From contig CM050452.1 of NCBI GenBank assembly GCA_027563935.2, positions 35,693,350 through 35,757,349 on the forward strand: 64,000 nucleotides of DNA. Direction: 5' to 3'. The notes beneath the pieces were generated by a model. The model was given only the letters and a program-made list of their open reading frames with translations, did no database searches and had not been told where the DNA came from. Source of the DNA: Costus lasius (taxonomy: Eukaryota; Streptophyta; Magnoliopsida; Zingiberales; Costaceae). Of the stretch, positions 12,208 to 24,098 are shown piece by piece. A program made the position numbers and the translations under genes. The stretch's first letter is position 1. Every line of letters begins with the position of its first letter.

Positions 12208-13549
12208 TCTGATGGAAGGTATTGCATCATTACAAACAAGCACAGACAAACGAGATCCGCACACACCACGGATTCATATTACAAAGCAAAACTAAGGGGG
12301 AGGTTAAGCCTCACAAGTTCCCTTAACACTTTAACTAAAGAGAAAGAGGGGAAAAGAACGAAGCCTTGCGCTTAGGGAAAGATTCCTCCAACTCCTTGCG
12401 TCACCTTCAAATAAAATTCAGATTAGTGTAGGGTCAAGTTCTAAAAACTATAGATGGAAGAGGGGAAAGAACTTAGCCGATGTTGAAGTCTTGTTGGTGT
12501 TGCCTTCATGCTAGCCGAGAGTGAAAGAACTATGAAGAGTCTTTGTTGCTGCCGAGATCAAGGTGGATGAGATCCTTTAGAGCCTCGCCAAGAGTAAGCA
12601 AAGTCCTTCAAGGTTGGATGCGTTGAGAGCTTGAGAAGAAGGGGGGGAGAAGGGAAAGGGCTCGGCCCTTTAGAGGAGAGGAGAGGTAGAAACTTCTCTA
12701 GGCGACACAAGCACCAATGCTAACACAAGGATTTTTTTTTTCACTAGGCAACTAATAGACAAAGAGAGGGGAGGTTACAATTTATAGGCTCAACAAGCCA
12801 TGGGCAAGGGTGACAATTCACCCTAGGTGCAAATCACAACATTATGGAGGAAATTAATGCTCAATTAAACATTTCCATCCTCCATTTTGAATTTCAAATT
12901 CTTTCTTTCTTGTAGCCGAATTCTCTTGGGCTCCTTCCTTCTTTGCTTGGATGAGATGGCGCTTCTTGCATTGGACTCATTTGAATTCGAAAACCTTCCT
13001 TCAAGATGCATGGGCGGCTAAGAGGTTTCCAAAGGTGATTCCACAAATTGGGGATCTAGATGGTGATCCCTTGATTTGTGGATCTAGATTAATCCTTGAT
13101 GGCTAGGCGCATTGATGGCTCTTCACTTGGCAATTTGTGGGCTGGTTTATATCATTCGAATTCTTCATCATGTTGGGTGGCGCCTTGGTTGATTTGGAAG
13201 GTGGAGTTGCATTCAATGTAAGCCCCTTCAACTTGAAGTCTTTAGTTGAAGTAGTTGAAGTGCCTCCTTCCATAATTGGAGCTTTACTTGAGTGGCTTAG
13301 CTTGAGCTTCCTAGCTTCCCTTGAGCTGGGCTATAACCTGCCCAATTATTGACACAAAAGCCAGTAGACTATTCTAGGAAGTAATGCATGACCAAATAAG
13401 GAAACTACACAGTGCACTAGGGCTTTATTCAAGGCAAATAAGGAAACTGCAAATAAGGAAAGAAGGTGACCTAGGATGAAAAGCCATATCTGAGGGGCTT
13501 CCTCCTAGTCCTTCCAGACCTTCTTGGGGCAGGGTTGGCCCCTCCATCA
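12208..13549 (-). repeat. K 5' LTR, larger segment with its promoter region
   Basis: Continuation of the K LTR after A. It ends at 13549 with cctccatca, the inverse of the other terminus. On the minus strand a TATAAAT box lies at 12786-12780, 763 bp into the LTR. The short ORFs inside are not supported as genes. Confidence 0.75.
12780..12786 (-). promoter_or_regulatory. Candidate TATA box of the K LTR
   Basis: The minus strand reads CCTATAAATTG. Its place in the middle of the LTR is usual for a U3/R promoter. There is no direct evidence of transcription. Confidence 0.45.
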
Positions 13550-14274
13550 GGCGCAAATCCTAGTCCAATAAGGATTTAATTCAAGGGCATAAATAGCATT
13601 GAGATTCAAACCCAATATGGGATTGTGGATTAAATCTATTTATGGCAAATTGGAATCCTAATAGGGGTTGGATTCATACATGGCGCATGATATAATTCCA
13701 CTTGTGGAATTTGCGCCCATTGGAGAAATTTGAATCCTAATTTGAATTTGTTTCCTTAATTGGAAACATGCTTGGATGTGAGGACTAATATGGTAAGTCC
13801 TAATCGAACTAAAATTGGCCTCATGATGCGCCAATTCAAATATGTGGCTGAAATTGAATGGGTTAATTCCTTGGAGGAATTTGAGCCATAAATTTGAAAG
13901 GAAGAGTGGAGGCGGTTTGGGCTTCATGGCTATAAAAGGAGGGGTATGCGCCCCTCTCAAAATAGATGAGATATCTACTCGAGCCGAGAGCAAGGAAGTG
14001 CAAGGCAACTTGGAGTTGCGCATGCTCTCTATCCCTAGCCACCATCTTCCTTGAAGTGTCGCCATCTTCCTTCACCCTTTGGCCAAAAGTTTCCTTGGAG
14101 GAAACTTGTTGGCGTGAAGTTCCTTCATCTTCTTCTTGGCCGAAAGTTTCCTTGGAGGAAACTAGTTAGCGAGAAGAGCAAAGGAGAGCGCCACCATCTC
14201 TTCTTCCTTGTTAGCCGAGAGTTTCCTTGGAGGAAACTTGTTGGCGTGAAGAGCAAAGGAAGGAGCGCGACCAC
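13550..14274. other. Unassigned spacer between K and J, with TATA-like box and stem-loop repeats
   Basis: No coding signature is recognised. AT-rich on the left. TATAAAAG at 13931-13938 is followed by purine/pyrimidine-rich sequence and three copies of GTTTCC-TTGGA-GGAAAC (14089-14105, 14146-14162, 14221-14237), each a perfect 6-bp stem with a 5-nt loop. This looks like the U3-R part of another LTR read on the plus strand, or older genomic sequence in which K and J inserted. A 152-codon ORF across it is low-complexity and is not called. Confidence 0.4.
13931..13938 (+). promoter_or_regulatory. Candidate TATA box in the spacer
   Basis: Strong TATAAAAG match, followed about 150 bp later by the repeated stem-loops. 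Suggests a promoter of an unidentified LTR or host sequence. Nothing downstream is a clear gene. Confidence 0.4.
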
Positions 14275-14775
14275 TGATGCAGCAGGTTTAACTAATGAAA
14301 TAAGCTGTATAGATAATGCATGTCCTCGTAATGTAAGCAAATTATGTAGAGGATGCAAACTATGTATTCAATGCAAAGCTAAGGTTAGATTGAATAGCAT
14401 GGAACCTTCAGCGACAACAAGATGTGGGAAGAAGAAAACTAGAGTTCGCATCAGATTCATACTAAAGCAATCAAAAGCTTTTGCAGTAAACAACTTGCAA
14501 CTACAATAACGTGGAATGGTGGATAGCAGAACTTCACTCAATACCAAATGGGGGTGTCAGCTACTGATAAATACAGACCTGCTCTATTTTGCACAAGTTA
14601 AGAGTACCTTAGAAGTTGATGGGCACAGGAGGGTGGCGATTGGAGCTGGCAATGATGGAAGGAGGGAAGCATTGTCCAAACCAGGTGGAAATAGCTGCAG
14701 GGAGTGTCGGAGGAGGGGCTATCTTCAAGCTGATCCTCCCTCTTCCAAGGAAGAGAGGCCAAGAGAGGGACCGTT
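14275..14775 (-). repeat. J 3' LTR, distal segment (left of B)
   Basis: Assigned to the J LTR because it is joined to 21937-22417 once B and its TSD (ccgtt at 14771-14775 and 21932-21936) are removed. The left edge is uncertain. No gene is seen in it. Confidence 0.45.
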
Positions 14776-15507
14776 TGTTGGGGGTATGCCCTTAAGCCTA
14801 ATGTTTGAGGCCTTGGGATTGTAACAGTATCATGTAATAAACGTTTATGTTTATAAAGGCATGGTTATTATTCAGTTAGCTACATTGTCTGCTGCAATAT
14901 ATGTTCTTCTGAATAATGTCTCAAAGCTGTTCAGCTGGGCTGACATGCAGTTAAGTCCTTAGTCGATGTATCTTGGTGAACATGAGACAGCCTTGATATG
15001 GTTAAGACTAATATGTGTTCTAGTCTTATAGGATGCTTCGAGCATGGAATAAGATGTAGACTCATGGGTACATTGGATGTACTGGACAGACCCTACTAGG
15101 ATATTCAATTGTTTGTCGCAATGTGAATAATCCTTGTATATGACAAGTGGCACATTTCCTCTGACTTGAGATCACTTGTGTTTTCTAAATGATGATTGTC
15201 ATTGTTTTGAGGTAGTTCAATATCATTTGAAACACAATGGTTATAAACTATCTTGGATAATGAGCTTGAGTCAGGTTAGGGCACTAGTGATAGACATAGG
15301 ATTGCCGTCTCCTTGTTTAAGGAGTGTGATGTTCTAAAGGGGCCCCCTGGATGAGATGATTGAGAAAGTGTATGGCCATACCCAGATGACTATGTTCATC
15401 TGATCTAATCATGCTCATCATATTGGAGCTACAAGCTTGACACGCTTGTCCAATAAGAACATCCAGTGGCAAAGGAAGTATGCATGCCTAGTGAGTTGAT
15501 TCATACC
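14776..15507 (+). repeat. Truncated 5' LTR of element B
   Basis: Begins TGTTGGGGGTATGCCC, matching 20250 onward until gttgattca. After that the sequence jumps to leader sequence across a filler of about 10 nt. It lacks the hairpin cluster and the ATG-GCN-ATG donor motif found near the end of complete LTRs. Confidence 0.9.
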
Positions 15508-16347
15508 CAGATGGCGCTTGGGCCCTGGTTTGGGCCAGATGAGCAGCAAAAGCCCCATGAAGAAAAGCAAGTGAAGACTTAAGTTAATTAAGGTCTTACT
15601 AGGGCTATGGGCTTTACCACATAAGATTCATGCTTTCTTTTATTTATTGTTTAAATATTAGAATTGCATGATTAGTTTATCTTCTGCTATCACCATAGGA
15701 ATTGCATGATAGTGAAGAAGATAAAAGACCGTTAAAATCCAACGCTAAAATATCAAGCTCGTAAGCCTTCTGACGCGAAACCTCACTGTTCTGATTATCG
15801 TTGGAGCCGTGTTGTACCCACTCAGTGGGCACGTCCATCTATCTTCAGACGGTGTGGGATTACACCTGTTTGTTACAGAGTAGGGATTTATCCCTTCTCG
15901 TTGCTCAGCATAGCACATGGTGGTCCAGGGAGTAGGTCGGGTCAGCTTGACCATGTAGGCTACATATGTGGCGCATATGGTAGCACATGGAGGCAGCCAT
16001 CTGTGGGATCAGAGACTGTGTTGTACCAACTCAGTTGGCACAGTCTGCTGGATTGCCCAGATGAAGGGGAATCGCACGGGTTGGCGATCGGCAGGGACTG
16101 CCTACCGGAGATTAGTGCTTGTACTCTCTGTGCATCTTATCTCGCCTGAGCGGGACGCGGAGACCAAGTATGAAATCCGGATCCTATCTCACTAAAAGAG
16201 TGTCTACTCTTTCAGACTGTTTAATGGATTTTTCAGTCAGATAAAATAGTGAGAAAAAGAATCTTTCTTAAGTCCTGATTGATTCTTAACATTGATACTG
16301 ACCTTGCTGTTCTTGCATTGTTGTAGATACCTGCAGCAACGAACACC
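15508..16347 (+). other. Remaining 5' leader of element B
   Basis: Starts within the leader at ggcgcttgggccc. Hairpins lie at 15817-15829 (CCCAC/GTGGG), 16026-16038 (CCAAC/GTTGG) and 16140-16155 (TCTCGC/GCGGGA), plus a GGTCA/TGACC hairpin at 15940-15952. Branch-like CTGAC and acceptor TTGTTGTAG precede gag. Confidence 0.65.
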
Positions 16348-19300
16348 ATGAACTTCAATGTCCGATCCCTACTGGAAAGGGAGAAGTTTGCTGGGCCGAA
16401 CTTCTCTGACTGGTTTGGACACCTTAAGATTGTTCTTAAGGCAGAGAGGAAACTGTATGTCCTCGAGACGGCGATACCGCCGCAGCCCGCTCCGAACGCC
16501 GCAAGGGCGGTTCGGGAAGCCTATGAAAAGCACGTCAATGATAGCATTGATGTCGCTTGCCTGATGTTAGCGTCTATGACGCCACCGCTACAGCGTCAGC
16601 ATGAGGATATGTCTGCTATAGACATGATAGCGAACCTCAAGATGCTGTATGCTGCACAGGCAAGGACTGAGCGCTACAATTTGACAAAGCTCTTCTTTCA
16701 GAGCAAACTGGCTGAAGGGAGCCCAGTGGGAGCTCACGTGTTCAAGATGATTGGGCACAAGGAGGCTCTAGAGAAACTGGGGCATACCATCAACGAGGAG
16801 CTTGCTGTGGATATTATTCTGCAGTCTCTCCCGCCTTCATTCGACGCGTTCATCATTAACTTTAATATGAACAAAATCGATTGTACTCCGGCAGAGCTGC
16901 TGAATATGCTCTTGACTACTGAGGAGACTCTGAAGGGAAAGCCTTCGACCTCTGTCTTAATGGTTCCTTCGAGGAACAAGAAGAAGGGGAAGAAGGGCAA
17001 GACCCCTGTCAAGAGCTACAGCAAGGCTCTGAAGCAAAAGGTGAAGCGGTCCAAGGAATACAGGTGTTTCCACTGTGGCCAGCTGGGTCACTGGAAAAAG
17101 GACTGTAAAGCGCTCCAAGGAGATAAGAGGGGAAGCATCGCTTCTGGCTCAGGTATTTATGTGACTGAGGTCATGTTCTCTTCTTCTATATCATGGGTGT
17201 TGGACACTGCATGTGGAGTTCACATTTGTTCAAATGTACAGGAACTCAAGAGAAGAAGGCAGGTGGGACAGCATGAAGTGGACCTACGAGTTGGAAACGG
17301 GGCACGGGTTGCTGCTGTTGCTGTAGGAGACTATTTCATTTCTTTACCATCTGGAATTGTATTGGAACTAGACAATTGTTATTTTGTTCCCAGTATTACT
17401 AAAAATATTATCTCCATTCCTGCTCTTGTCAGGAAGGGTTTTTCCTTTGAATGCAATATTTCAAAGTGTCTTTTATCTTATGATAATATTGTTTATGCAA
17501 CTGGTTCAATTAGCAATGGATTATTCATGTTGGACATGGAGTGTTCCATACAAAATGTTGATATTAAGAAAGCCAAGTATGCTGATGACAGCACCTTGCT
17601 ATGGCATAGTCGTTTAGGCCATATTAACGAGAAACGCATTAAGCGGTTGCATGATCATGGACTGCTGGGATCATTCTCCTATAAGGAGATTGATACATGC
17701 AAAGCTTGTTTGATGGGTAAAATGACGAAGTCACCTTTTTCTCACAAAGGTCAAAGGGCTTCAGGTTTACTTGACCTTATACACAGTGATGTGTGTGGGC
17801 CATTTAGTAAACATGCCAGAGGTGGCTATCAGTACTTCATTACCTTTACTGATGATTTCAGTAGATATGGGTATGTCTATTTAATGAGACATAAAAGTGA
17901 ATCTTTTGACAAGTTCAAAGAGTTCAAAAATGAAGTACAAAATCAGCTAGGCCGAAATATCAAGGCACTTCGCTCAGATCGAGGTGGAGAATACTTGAGT
18001 CATACATTTACTGACTATCTGAAGGAGTGTGGGATTATCTCACAGCTCACTCCGCCAGGAACACCGCAATGGAATGGTGTGTCCGAGAGGAGAAACAGAA
18101 CGTTACTTGATATGGTTCGTTCTATGATGAGTCAGGCTACTCTTCCTTACTCCTTTTGGGGTTTTGCACTGGAAACAGCTGCAAAAGTACTAAACCGAGT
18201 GCCATCCAAGGCAGTTTCAAAAACTCCATATGAGTTATGGTATGGGAAACAGCCGAGCTTGACATTTATCAGGATCTGGGGCTGCGAGGCTTATGTCAAA
18301 AAGCTCGCCTCTGGGAAACTAGAGAGCAGATCTGACAAATGTAACTTTGTCGGTTACCCTAAGGAGACTAAGGGTTATTATTTCTACGATCCCAAAGAGA
18401 ACAAGGTATTTGTTGCTCGGACGGCCATATTTCTTGAGAAGGAGTTTCTTCTGCAAGAGGCCAGTGGGAGAGAAATAAAGCTGGATGAGAATCCAGAGGA
18501 AGGACAAAGTAGTCAAGCACAGTTGGATGAGCCTGAGCCGGTAGATCAGGTTATTGAACAACCTGAGGCTCAGATATCACGGGAACCGCGAAGATCGGGA
18601 AGGATTCGTCGACAACCTGAGCATTATGACGGAGTCTACATCATTGATAATGATGAACCCCTCACTTATGCGGATGCGGTCAGTGGACCGGAGTCAGCGA
18701 GATGGCTTGAAGCTATGCGCGCCGAGATGGACTCCATGTCAGATAACCAAGTTTGGGATTTGGTTGATCCGCCTCCGGGAGTTATCCCTATAGGCTGTAA
18801 GTGGATCTTCAAGAAGAAGATTGACATGGATGGTAACGTGGTTACCTATAAAGGCAGGCTAGTTGCGAAAGGTTTCAAACAAATCTACGGGATAGATTAT
18901 GATGAAACTTTCTCACCTGTAGCTATGTTTAAGTCTATTCGGATTCTTTTCGCGATAGCTGCATATTACGATTATGAGATTTGGCAGATGGATGTGAAAA
19001 CAGCTTTCCTTAATGGAAATCTGGATGAGGATGTGTACATGACACAACCGGAGGGTTTCACTGATCCATCAGATCGTCATAAGATATGCAAATTAAAGAA
19101 GTCCATTTATGGACTTAAGCAAGCATCAAGAAGCTGGAATATTCGTTTTGATGAATCAGTCACTGAATTTGGTTTCATCAAGAACGAGGATGACCCGTGT
19201 GTGTATAAGAGGTTTAGTGGGAGCGTAATTACCTTCCTAGTCCTCTACGTCGATGACATCTTGATCATTGGAAATGACATTCCTGAAATGCATGCTGTTA

Positions 19301-20229
19301 AAGCATGGTTAAAGAAATGTTTCCAGATGAAAGATCTAGGAGAAGCAGCCTATGTATTAGGTGTGAAGATCTACAGGGATAGATCTAAGAGGCTTCTCGG
19401 GCTGTGCCAGAGTACTTACATCGAAAAGGTCCTGGAGAGATTTCATTTAGAGAATTCTAAACGAGGATATCTTCCAGTCAGACATGGTCTGAGTCTTTCG
19501 AAGAGTCAGTGTCCACAAACACAGACTGAGAAAGATGAAATGGACAATACGCCTTATGCTTCGGCTATTAGATCCATAATGTATGCGATGTTGTGTACTC
19601 GCCCAGACGTAGCTTACGGGTTAAGCGTGACCAGTCGTTTCCAAAGTAATCCAGGCTTGGCACACTGGATTGCAGTCAAGAACATCTTAAAATATCTGCG
19701 GAGGACCAAAGATATGTTCTTGATATATGGTGGTCAGGAAGAACTCAGTATTGAAGGATATACTGACGCTTCGTTCCAGTCTGACCAGGATGATTTCCGA
19801 TCGCAATCAGGCTATGTTTTTAGCTTGAATGGAGGAGCAGTGGTGTGGAAGAGTTTCAAATAGTCAACTGTTGCTGATTCCACAACAGAAGCCGAGTATG
19901 TTGCAGCCTCGGAAGCATCCAAGGAGGCAGTGTGGATTCGTAAGTTCGTGAGAGAACTTGGTGTTATTCCTTCGAGTGCAGATCCTTTGGTTATCTTCTG
20001 TGATAACACTGGAGCAATCGCACAAGCAAAGGAACCACGGTCGCACCAGAAGTCCAAGCACATACAGAGACGGTTTCATTTGATCAGGGAGATCATAGAT
20101 CGTGGCGAGATCAAAGTCTGCAAGGTTCATACAGATGACAATCTGGCAGACCCGCTTACCAAGCCTCTGGCGCAGCAGAAGCATGAGAAGCACTGTAATA
20201 ATATGGGTTTGAGATTTCTCAACCATTAG
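16348..20229 (+). pseudogene. Copia gag-pol of element B, one amber codon in RNase H
   Basis: One frame through gag, zinc knuckle, protease (D-T-A-C-G), integrase (D-D-E), RT (Y-V-D-D) and RNase H. Open for 1171 codons from the ATG at 16348 until TAG at 19861-19863, where E has CAG; the frame then continues unshifted to the natural stop at 20229. The product would lack the last third of RNase H, including the C-D-N-T-G segment. All other catalytic residues are visible. As with A, the defect is a single C-to-T change. Confidence 0.93.
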
Positions 20230-20249
20230 ATTAAGTGCAAGTGGGAGAT

Positions 20250-21931
20250 TGTTGGGGGTATGCCCTTAAGCCTAATGTTTGAGGCCTTGGGATTGTAACA
20301 GTATCATGTAATAAATGTTTATGTTTATAAAGGCATGGTTATTATTCAGTTAGCTACATTGTCTGCTGCAATATATGTTCTTCTGAATAATGTCTCAAAG
20401 CTGTTCAGCTGGGCTGACATGCAGTTAAGTCCTTAGTCGATGTATCTTGGTGAACATGAGACAGCCTTGATATGGTTAAGACTAATATGTGTTCTAGTCT
20501 TATAGGATGCTTCGAGCATGGAATAAGATGTAGACTCATGGGTACATTGGATGTACTGGACAGACCCTACTAGGATATTCAATTGTTTGTCGCAATGTGA
20601 ATAATCCTTGTATATGACAAGTGGCACATTTCCTCTGACTTGAGATCACTTGTGTTTTCTAAATGATGATTGTCATTGTTTTGAGGTAGTTCAATATCAT
20701 TTGAAACACAATGGTTATAAACTATCTTGGATAATGAGCTTGAGTCAGGTTAGGGCACTAGTGATAGACATAGGATTGCCGTCTCCTTGTTTAAGGAGTG
20801 TGATGTTCTAAAGGGGCCCCCTGGATGAGATGATTGAGAAAGTGTATGGCCATACCCAGATGACTATGTTCATCTGATCTAATCATGCTCATCATATTGG
20901 AGCTACAAGCTTGACACGCTTGTCCAATAAGAACATCCAGTGGCAAAGGAAGTATGCATGCCTAGTGAGTTGATTCACACTTGTGCTGTTTTTGGGTGTA
21001 GTCTTGGAAGACTCATTTCTTTTATATCGGAAGACAGTGATGTGTTGCTAGATACCCCTCACTGATCGTGATAACGTGAGTTATCGTTACCGACATTTAA
21101 AGGAAACCCTCAGGGTCGCACAATTTGATGATATGGCTTACTTAAGTCAGATCGTGTGGACTGAATTGTTTAGGTTCAGTTTAAAGGGATTTAATCTCTG
21201 ATTGTGAGTGAGATCTGGTCTGATCATGTTTGATTGATTAGGGCTTGAGATCGGTAAGCTTCGATCGAGAGAATAGATGCTAGATCGGTGAGATCAAGAG
21301 CATCAAGTGATGAAGGGTCAGATCAGGAGCCTTAGGGTTTATTTGAGATCTGGACTTGATTGCTTGGCTTGATTGGTTTTAAACCAAACCAAATTGAACC
21401 CACTCATGGAATGAGCGCATGGTTCAAGGTGTGGCGACATGTTCACTTGGCGTGAACGTTGGAGCGGTGAGTGGTTGCTATTTTTAGTAACCATGATCTC
21501 CAATTGGAGTCACTCACGTTCGAATAGAGTGTTCTCTATTCTCGCCTCTCGCTCTCAACATTCCTCTCGACTTCCGTGTGTGTGGCGACGCCTTGAAGGA
21601 TGAGGAGGATTCAGCCAAGAGAACGACATCTCATCTTTCCCTTCCATTCGGCAAGACAACCTTGGAACCTTGCTAGCACAAGGAGCACCAAGGAAGAAGC
21701 ACATTGTTCATCTTGTGTGCGAGACTTTGGAGAAGAGGCGTTTGCAACTTTTTCTTCCAAGGCGCCATCTTGAAATGGCTATGGTATGAATCCATTTCTT
21801 CTATTTGCATTCGGGTTATAATGGTTGATCATATCTCATGAAACCGATCTTAAGAAACCCTCTTCCGCTGCTTAAAAGTTTTAATATGCGCCTTACTTAG
21901 GGGTTTCGCCCCCCTTTATGGGGTTGCTACA
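20250..21931 (+). repeat. 3' LTR of element B
   Basis: 1682 bp, preceded by purine tract AAGTGGGAGAT. Contains hairpins at 21441-21457 (GTTCAC/GTGAAC) and 21473-21492 (GGTTGCTA/TAGTAACC, loop TTTT), and ATG-GCT-ATG at 21775-21783 followed by GTATGA. Its terminus GTTGCTACA differs from the TTTCA end of other copies, but the TSD confirms the border. Confidence 0.92.
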
Positions 21932-21936
21932 CCGTT

Positions 21937-22417
21937 CACCTCCTAGGCAGTAATCTGGAGTTGGCACTAACGACTAGGGACAATTCACCATAGACGCCAA
22001 AGATGAGTAACATGGAAGAAAATAGCATGACAACTTGTTTAATTCATTCTTTCATTCATGCCTCCTGCCCAGAACAACATCCCCTTTTATCCGTGATGGA
22101 AATAAAGGGTATTTGATTACATTAATAAGATCATTAACTCTAATTAACACGAGTTTAACAAAACAAAGCACAACAAAAGTTGTTCAAATCAAGCAACTAT
22201 AATCTCAGCATAGTACAGAGCAGGTGGGGAGAGCTTCAAAATTTGTAAGGCGAATGTGCTGGCCATACTGGAGGAAACAAAGCTTCTAGAGAGTTGTTGG
22301 CTGGTTTGGTGACCATCTACACATTCCTCATTCTAGCCAACTAATCAGAAACGGGCCGGCAGTCGGCGGGCTCGGCCCGAGCGTCTTGGGCCATCAAAGG
22401 TGGATGGGCCTCCATCA
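21937..22417 (-). repeat. J 3' LTR, proximal segment with candidate TATA box
   Basis: Minus-strand LTR start TGATGGAGGCCC at 22417, next to the polypurine tract at 22418-22425. GGATAAAAGGGG on the minus strand (22092-22081) is a TATA-like box about 325 bp into the LTR. Confidence 0.65.
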
Positions 22418-22429
22418 ATTCCCCCGGGG

Positions 22430-24098
22430 TACAGGGAGTTCTCCTCTGGAGAAGAATTTCTCAAGTATTCTTCGAGCAGGTGTGGCACACGAACACGAAC
22501 CTCATCTTCAGGTAACCAAGTATCGTCTTGGTTGCAATTGCTCGACCACTAAATCAGAAAGCGCCGAGTGGTACCGTCTGGAGAGAGCACTAGCTGATCG
22601 TCAAGAATGCGCTCAATGTCAGCGGAAGGGCTGAAATCTAGTGGCAGTGACTGATCATCAAGGGTGTGTTCGATGTCGACGGAGGGGCTGGAGTCTGATG
22701 GTAGTGGTGGGTGGAAAGGTAGCAGATCCTCAATATTAAATGTGGGATGTATCCCTGCTCCTTCAGGTAAGTCCAACACATATGCGTTGTCCCCTAACTT
22801 GTGCAAAACTGTATAAGGACCCATGCATTTATCATGCAGCTTACTACTAGCCCCAGGTGGTAAACGCTCAGGTCTCACCATGACAAGCACTCTATCTCCC
22901 TCACTAAAAATATGTGGCCTACGATGCAAGTTTGCTACTACTTGATACTTGTGATTGCTTGAGTAGATCATTTGTTGAATCTCTTTGTGGAGGTCAACAA
23001 TATGCTGTGCAAATGCAGATGCAGTGTGAGAGGGATGGTTCGAAGATAAGGGGTGTAAGTCGATTGGTTTGCAAGGCTGGTGACCCAAGATAGCTTGGAA
23101 AGGACTGAGCCCAGTAGAACGATTGATCGCCCAGTTATAAGCAAACTCGGCAATAGGGTGGACCACATCCCATGTCGTCTGATGCTCGGCCACAAGACAA
23201 CGGAGAAGGTTACCAAGGCTTCGATTTACCACCTTAGTCTGCCCATCCGTTTGTGGATGGTAGGCTGATGAAAATTTCAATTTAGTACCAAGGAGTCCCC
23301 ACAAGGTCTTCCAAAAATAACTTACAAACGAGTGTCACGATCGGACACAATAGTCAATGGAAGACCATGGATCCTAACAATCTCTTTGAGAAAAAGCTTC
23401 ACAATGTGAGAAGCGTCCCAAGTTTTAGCACATGGGAGAAAATGTGCCATTTCGAAAAGCGATAAACAACGAAGATGGAATCGTGTTTACTAGTAGTGCG
23501 AGGGATCCCTAAGACGAAATCCATACTGATGTCTTGCCAAGGGCCACGGGGAACCGGTAAGGGTGTGTATCGACCGGTATTTGGCTTTCGGGACTTAGCC
23601 ATCTGGCATACGCCGCAGTGACGTACCAACCTATCCATGTCTTTCCTAAGAGCAGGCCAAAAGAATCGTTCTTCTGCCAGCGCATAAGTCTTTTCTCTAC
23701 CATGGTGCCCTGTGGCACCACCAGCGTGGAGCTCACTAAGGAGATGGTCCCGAAGAGATGTCTTGGGAATGCATAGCCGATTGCCGAGGAAAAGGTAATC
23801 CTCACGCAAGACATATGGTGACCCAACAGTGGGTTCCTCACGGAGCTGGGAATGGATGTCTGAGAAATCGGGGCAAGTCTCTTACTCGCGTTTGATATGA
23901 TCAAATGTAGTGACAGTAGACCTGAGGATGTGTAAGAGACTATGCACATGACTAAGGGCATCAGCAACGGTGTTCTCACGTCCTGCCTTATGCCGAATCA
24001 CAAAGGTATATTGCTGAAGAAATTCAACCCACTTGGCATGTCTGGGGTTGAGTTTAGCTTGGGTGCTTAAGAATGACAAGGCTTCATGGTCACTGAAC
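22430..24098 (-). pseudogene. Gypsy pol C-terminus of element J: RNase H end, integrase, chromodomain
   Basis: From 24098 leftward: RNase H end (S-D-H-E-A-L, then A-D-A-L-S); integrase zinc region with H-X3-H-type and C-G-V-C-Q residues; core with S-M-D-F and S-D-R-D; the Y-H-P-Q-T-D-G-Q-T block; and a C-terminal region with GPY-like and chromodomain-like segments (ending D-D-T-W-L-P-E-D-E-V). Lesions seen: two one-base deletions (near 23455, where the frame passes F-S-K-M, and near 23330 after S-D-R-D-T-R) and a TAG in the chromodomain near 22551. These show an inactive, older copy. The presence of a chromodomain places J among chromoviruses. Confidence 0.85.

Larger units (their letters stand above)
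1..13549 (-). mobile_element. Element K: Ty3/gypsy LTR retrotransposon, left part outside window
   Basis: Read on the minus strand, the element starts with a 5' LTR at 13549, followed by a PBS (2796-2808) and an open gag-pol frame that runs off the window at base 1. The LTR is split by copia element A (3085-12202). LTR ends are TGATGGAGG and CCTCCATCA, a 9-bp terminal inverted repeat. Removing A leaves an LTR of 1615 bp (273 + 1342). The 3' LTR and second TSD copy lie outside, so the insertion site cannot be verified. RT motifs resemble plant chromoviruses of the Reina/CRM type; that lineage call is inference. Confidence 0.85.
14776..21931 (+). mobile_element. Element B: family-1 Ty1/copia retrotransposon with deleted 5' LTR end
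   Basis: TSD ccgtt flanks it (14771-14775, 21932-21936). The left LTR is truncated after about 732 bp, and a deletion of roughly 2 kb, judged from A, also removed the PBS and first part of the leader. The right LTR is full (1682 bp). Shared LTR parts look almost identical, so insertion was recent and the deletion later. Without a PBS the copy cannot be reverse transcribed from its own RNA. Confidence 0.92.
14275..24098 (-). mobile_element. Element J: degenerate Ty3/gypsy retrotransposon, 3' end only
   Basis: Minus-strand relic consisting of the 3' LTR (14275-22417, split by B) and the pol C-terminus up to 24098, where copia element C is inserted. The polypurine tract GGGGGAAT (minus, 22425-22418) adjoins an LTR start TGATGGAGGCCC. 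The left boundary at 14275 (tgatg, matching the TGATG/CATCA termini) is inferred. LTR length without B would be about 982 bp. The rest of the element lies beyond C, outside the window. Confidence 0.65.

Noticed and set aside
13137..13352. 71-codon ORF in the K LTR
   Set aside because: Located in LTR sequence, no conserved features, chance length.
14051..14509. 152-codon ORF with several Cys residues
   Set aside because: It begins in the stem-loop repeats and crosses the inferred J LTR border; the repetitive F-P-W-R-K-L segments derive from the DNA repeats. No recognisable fold.
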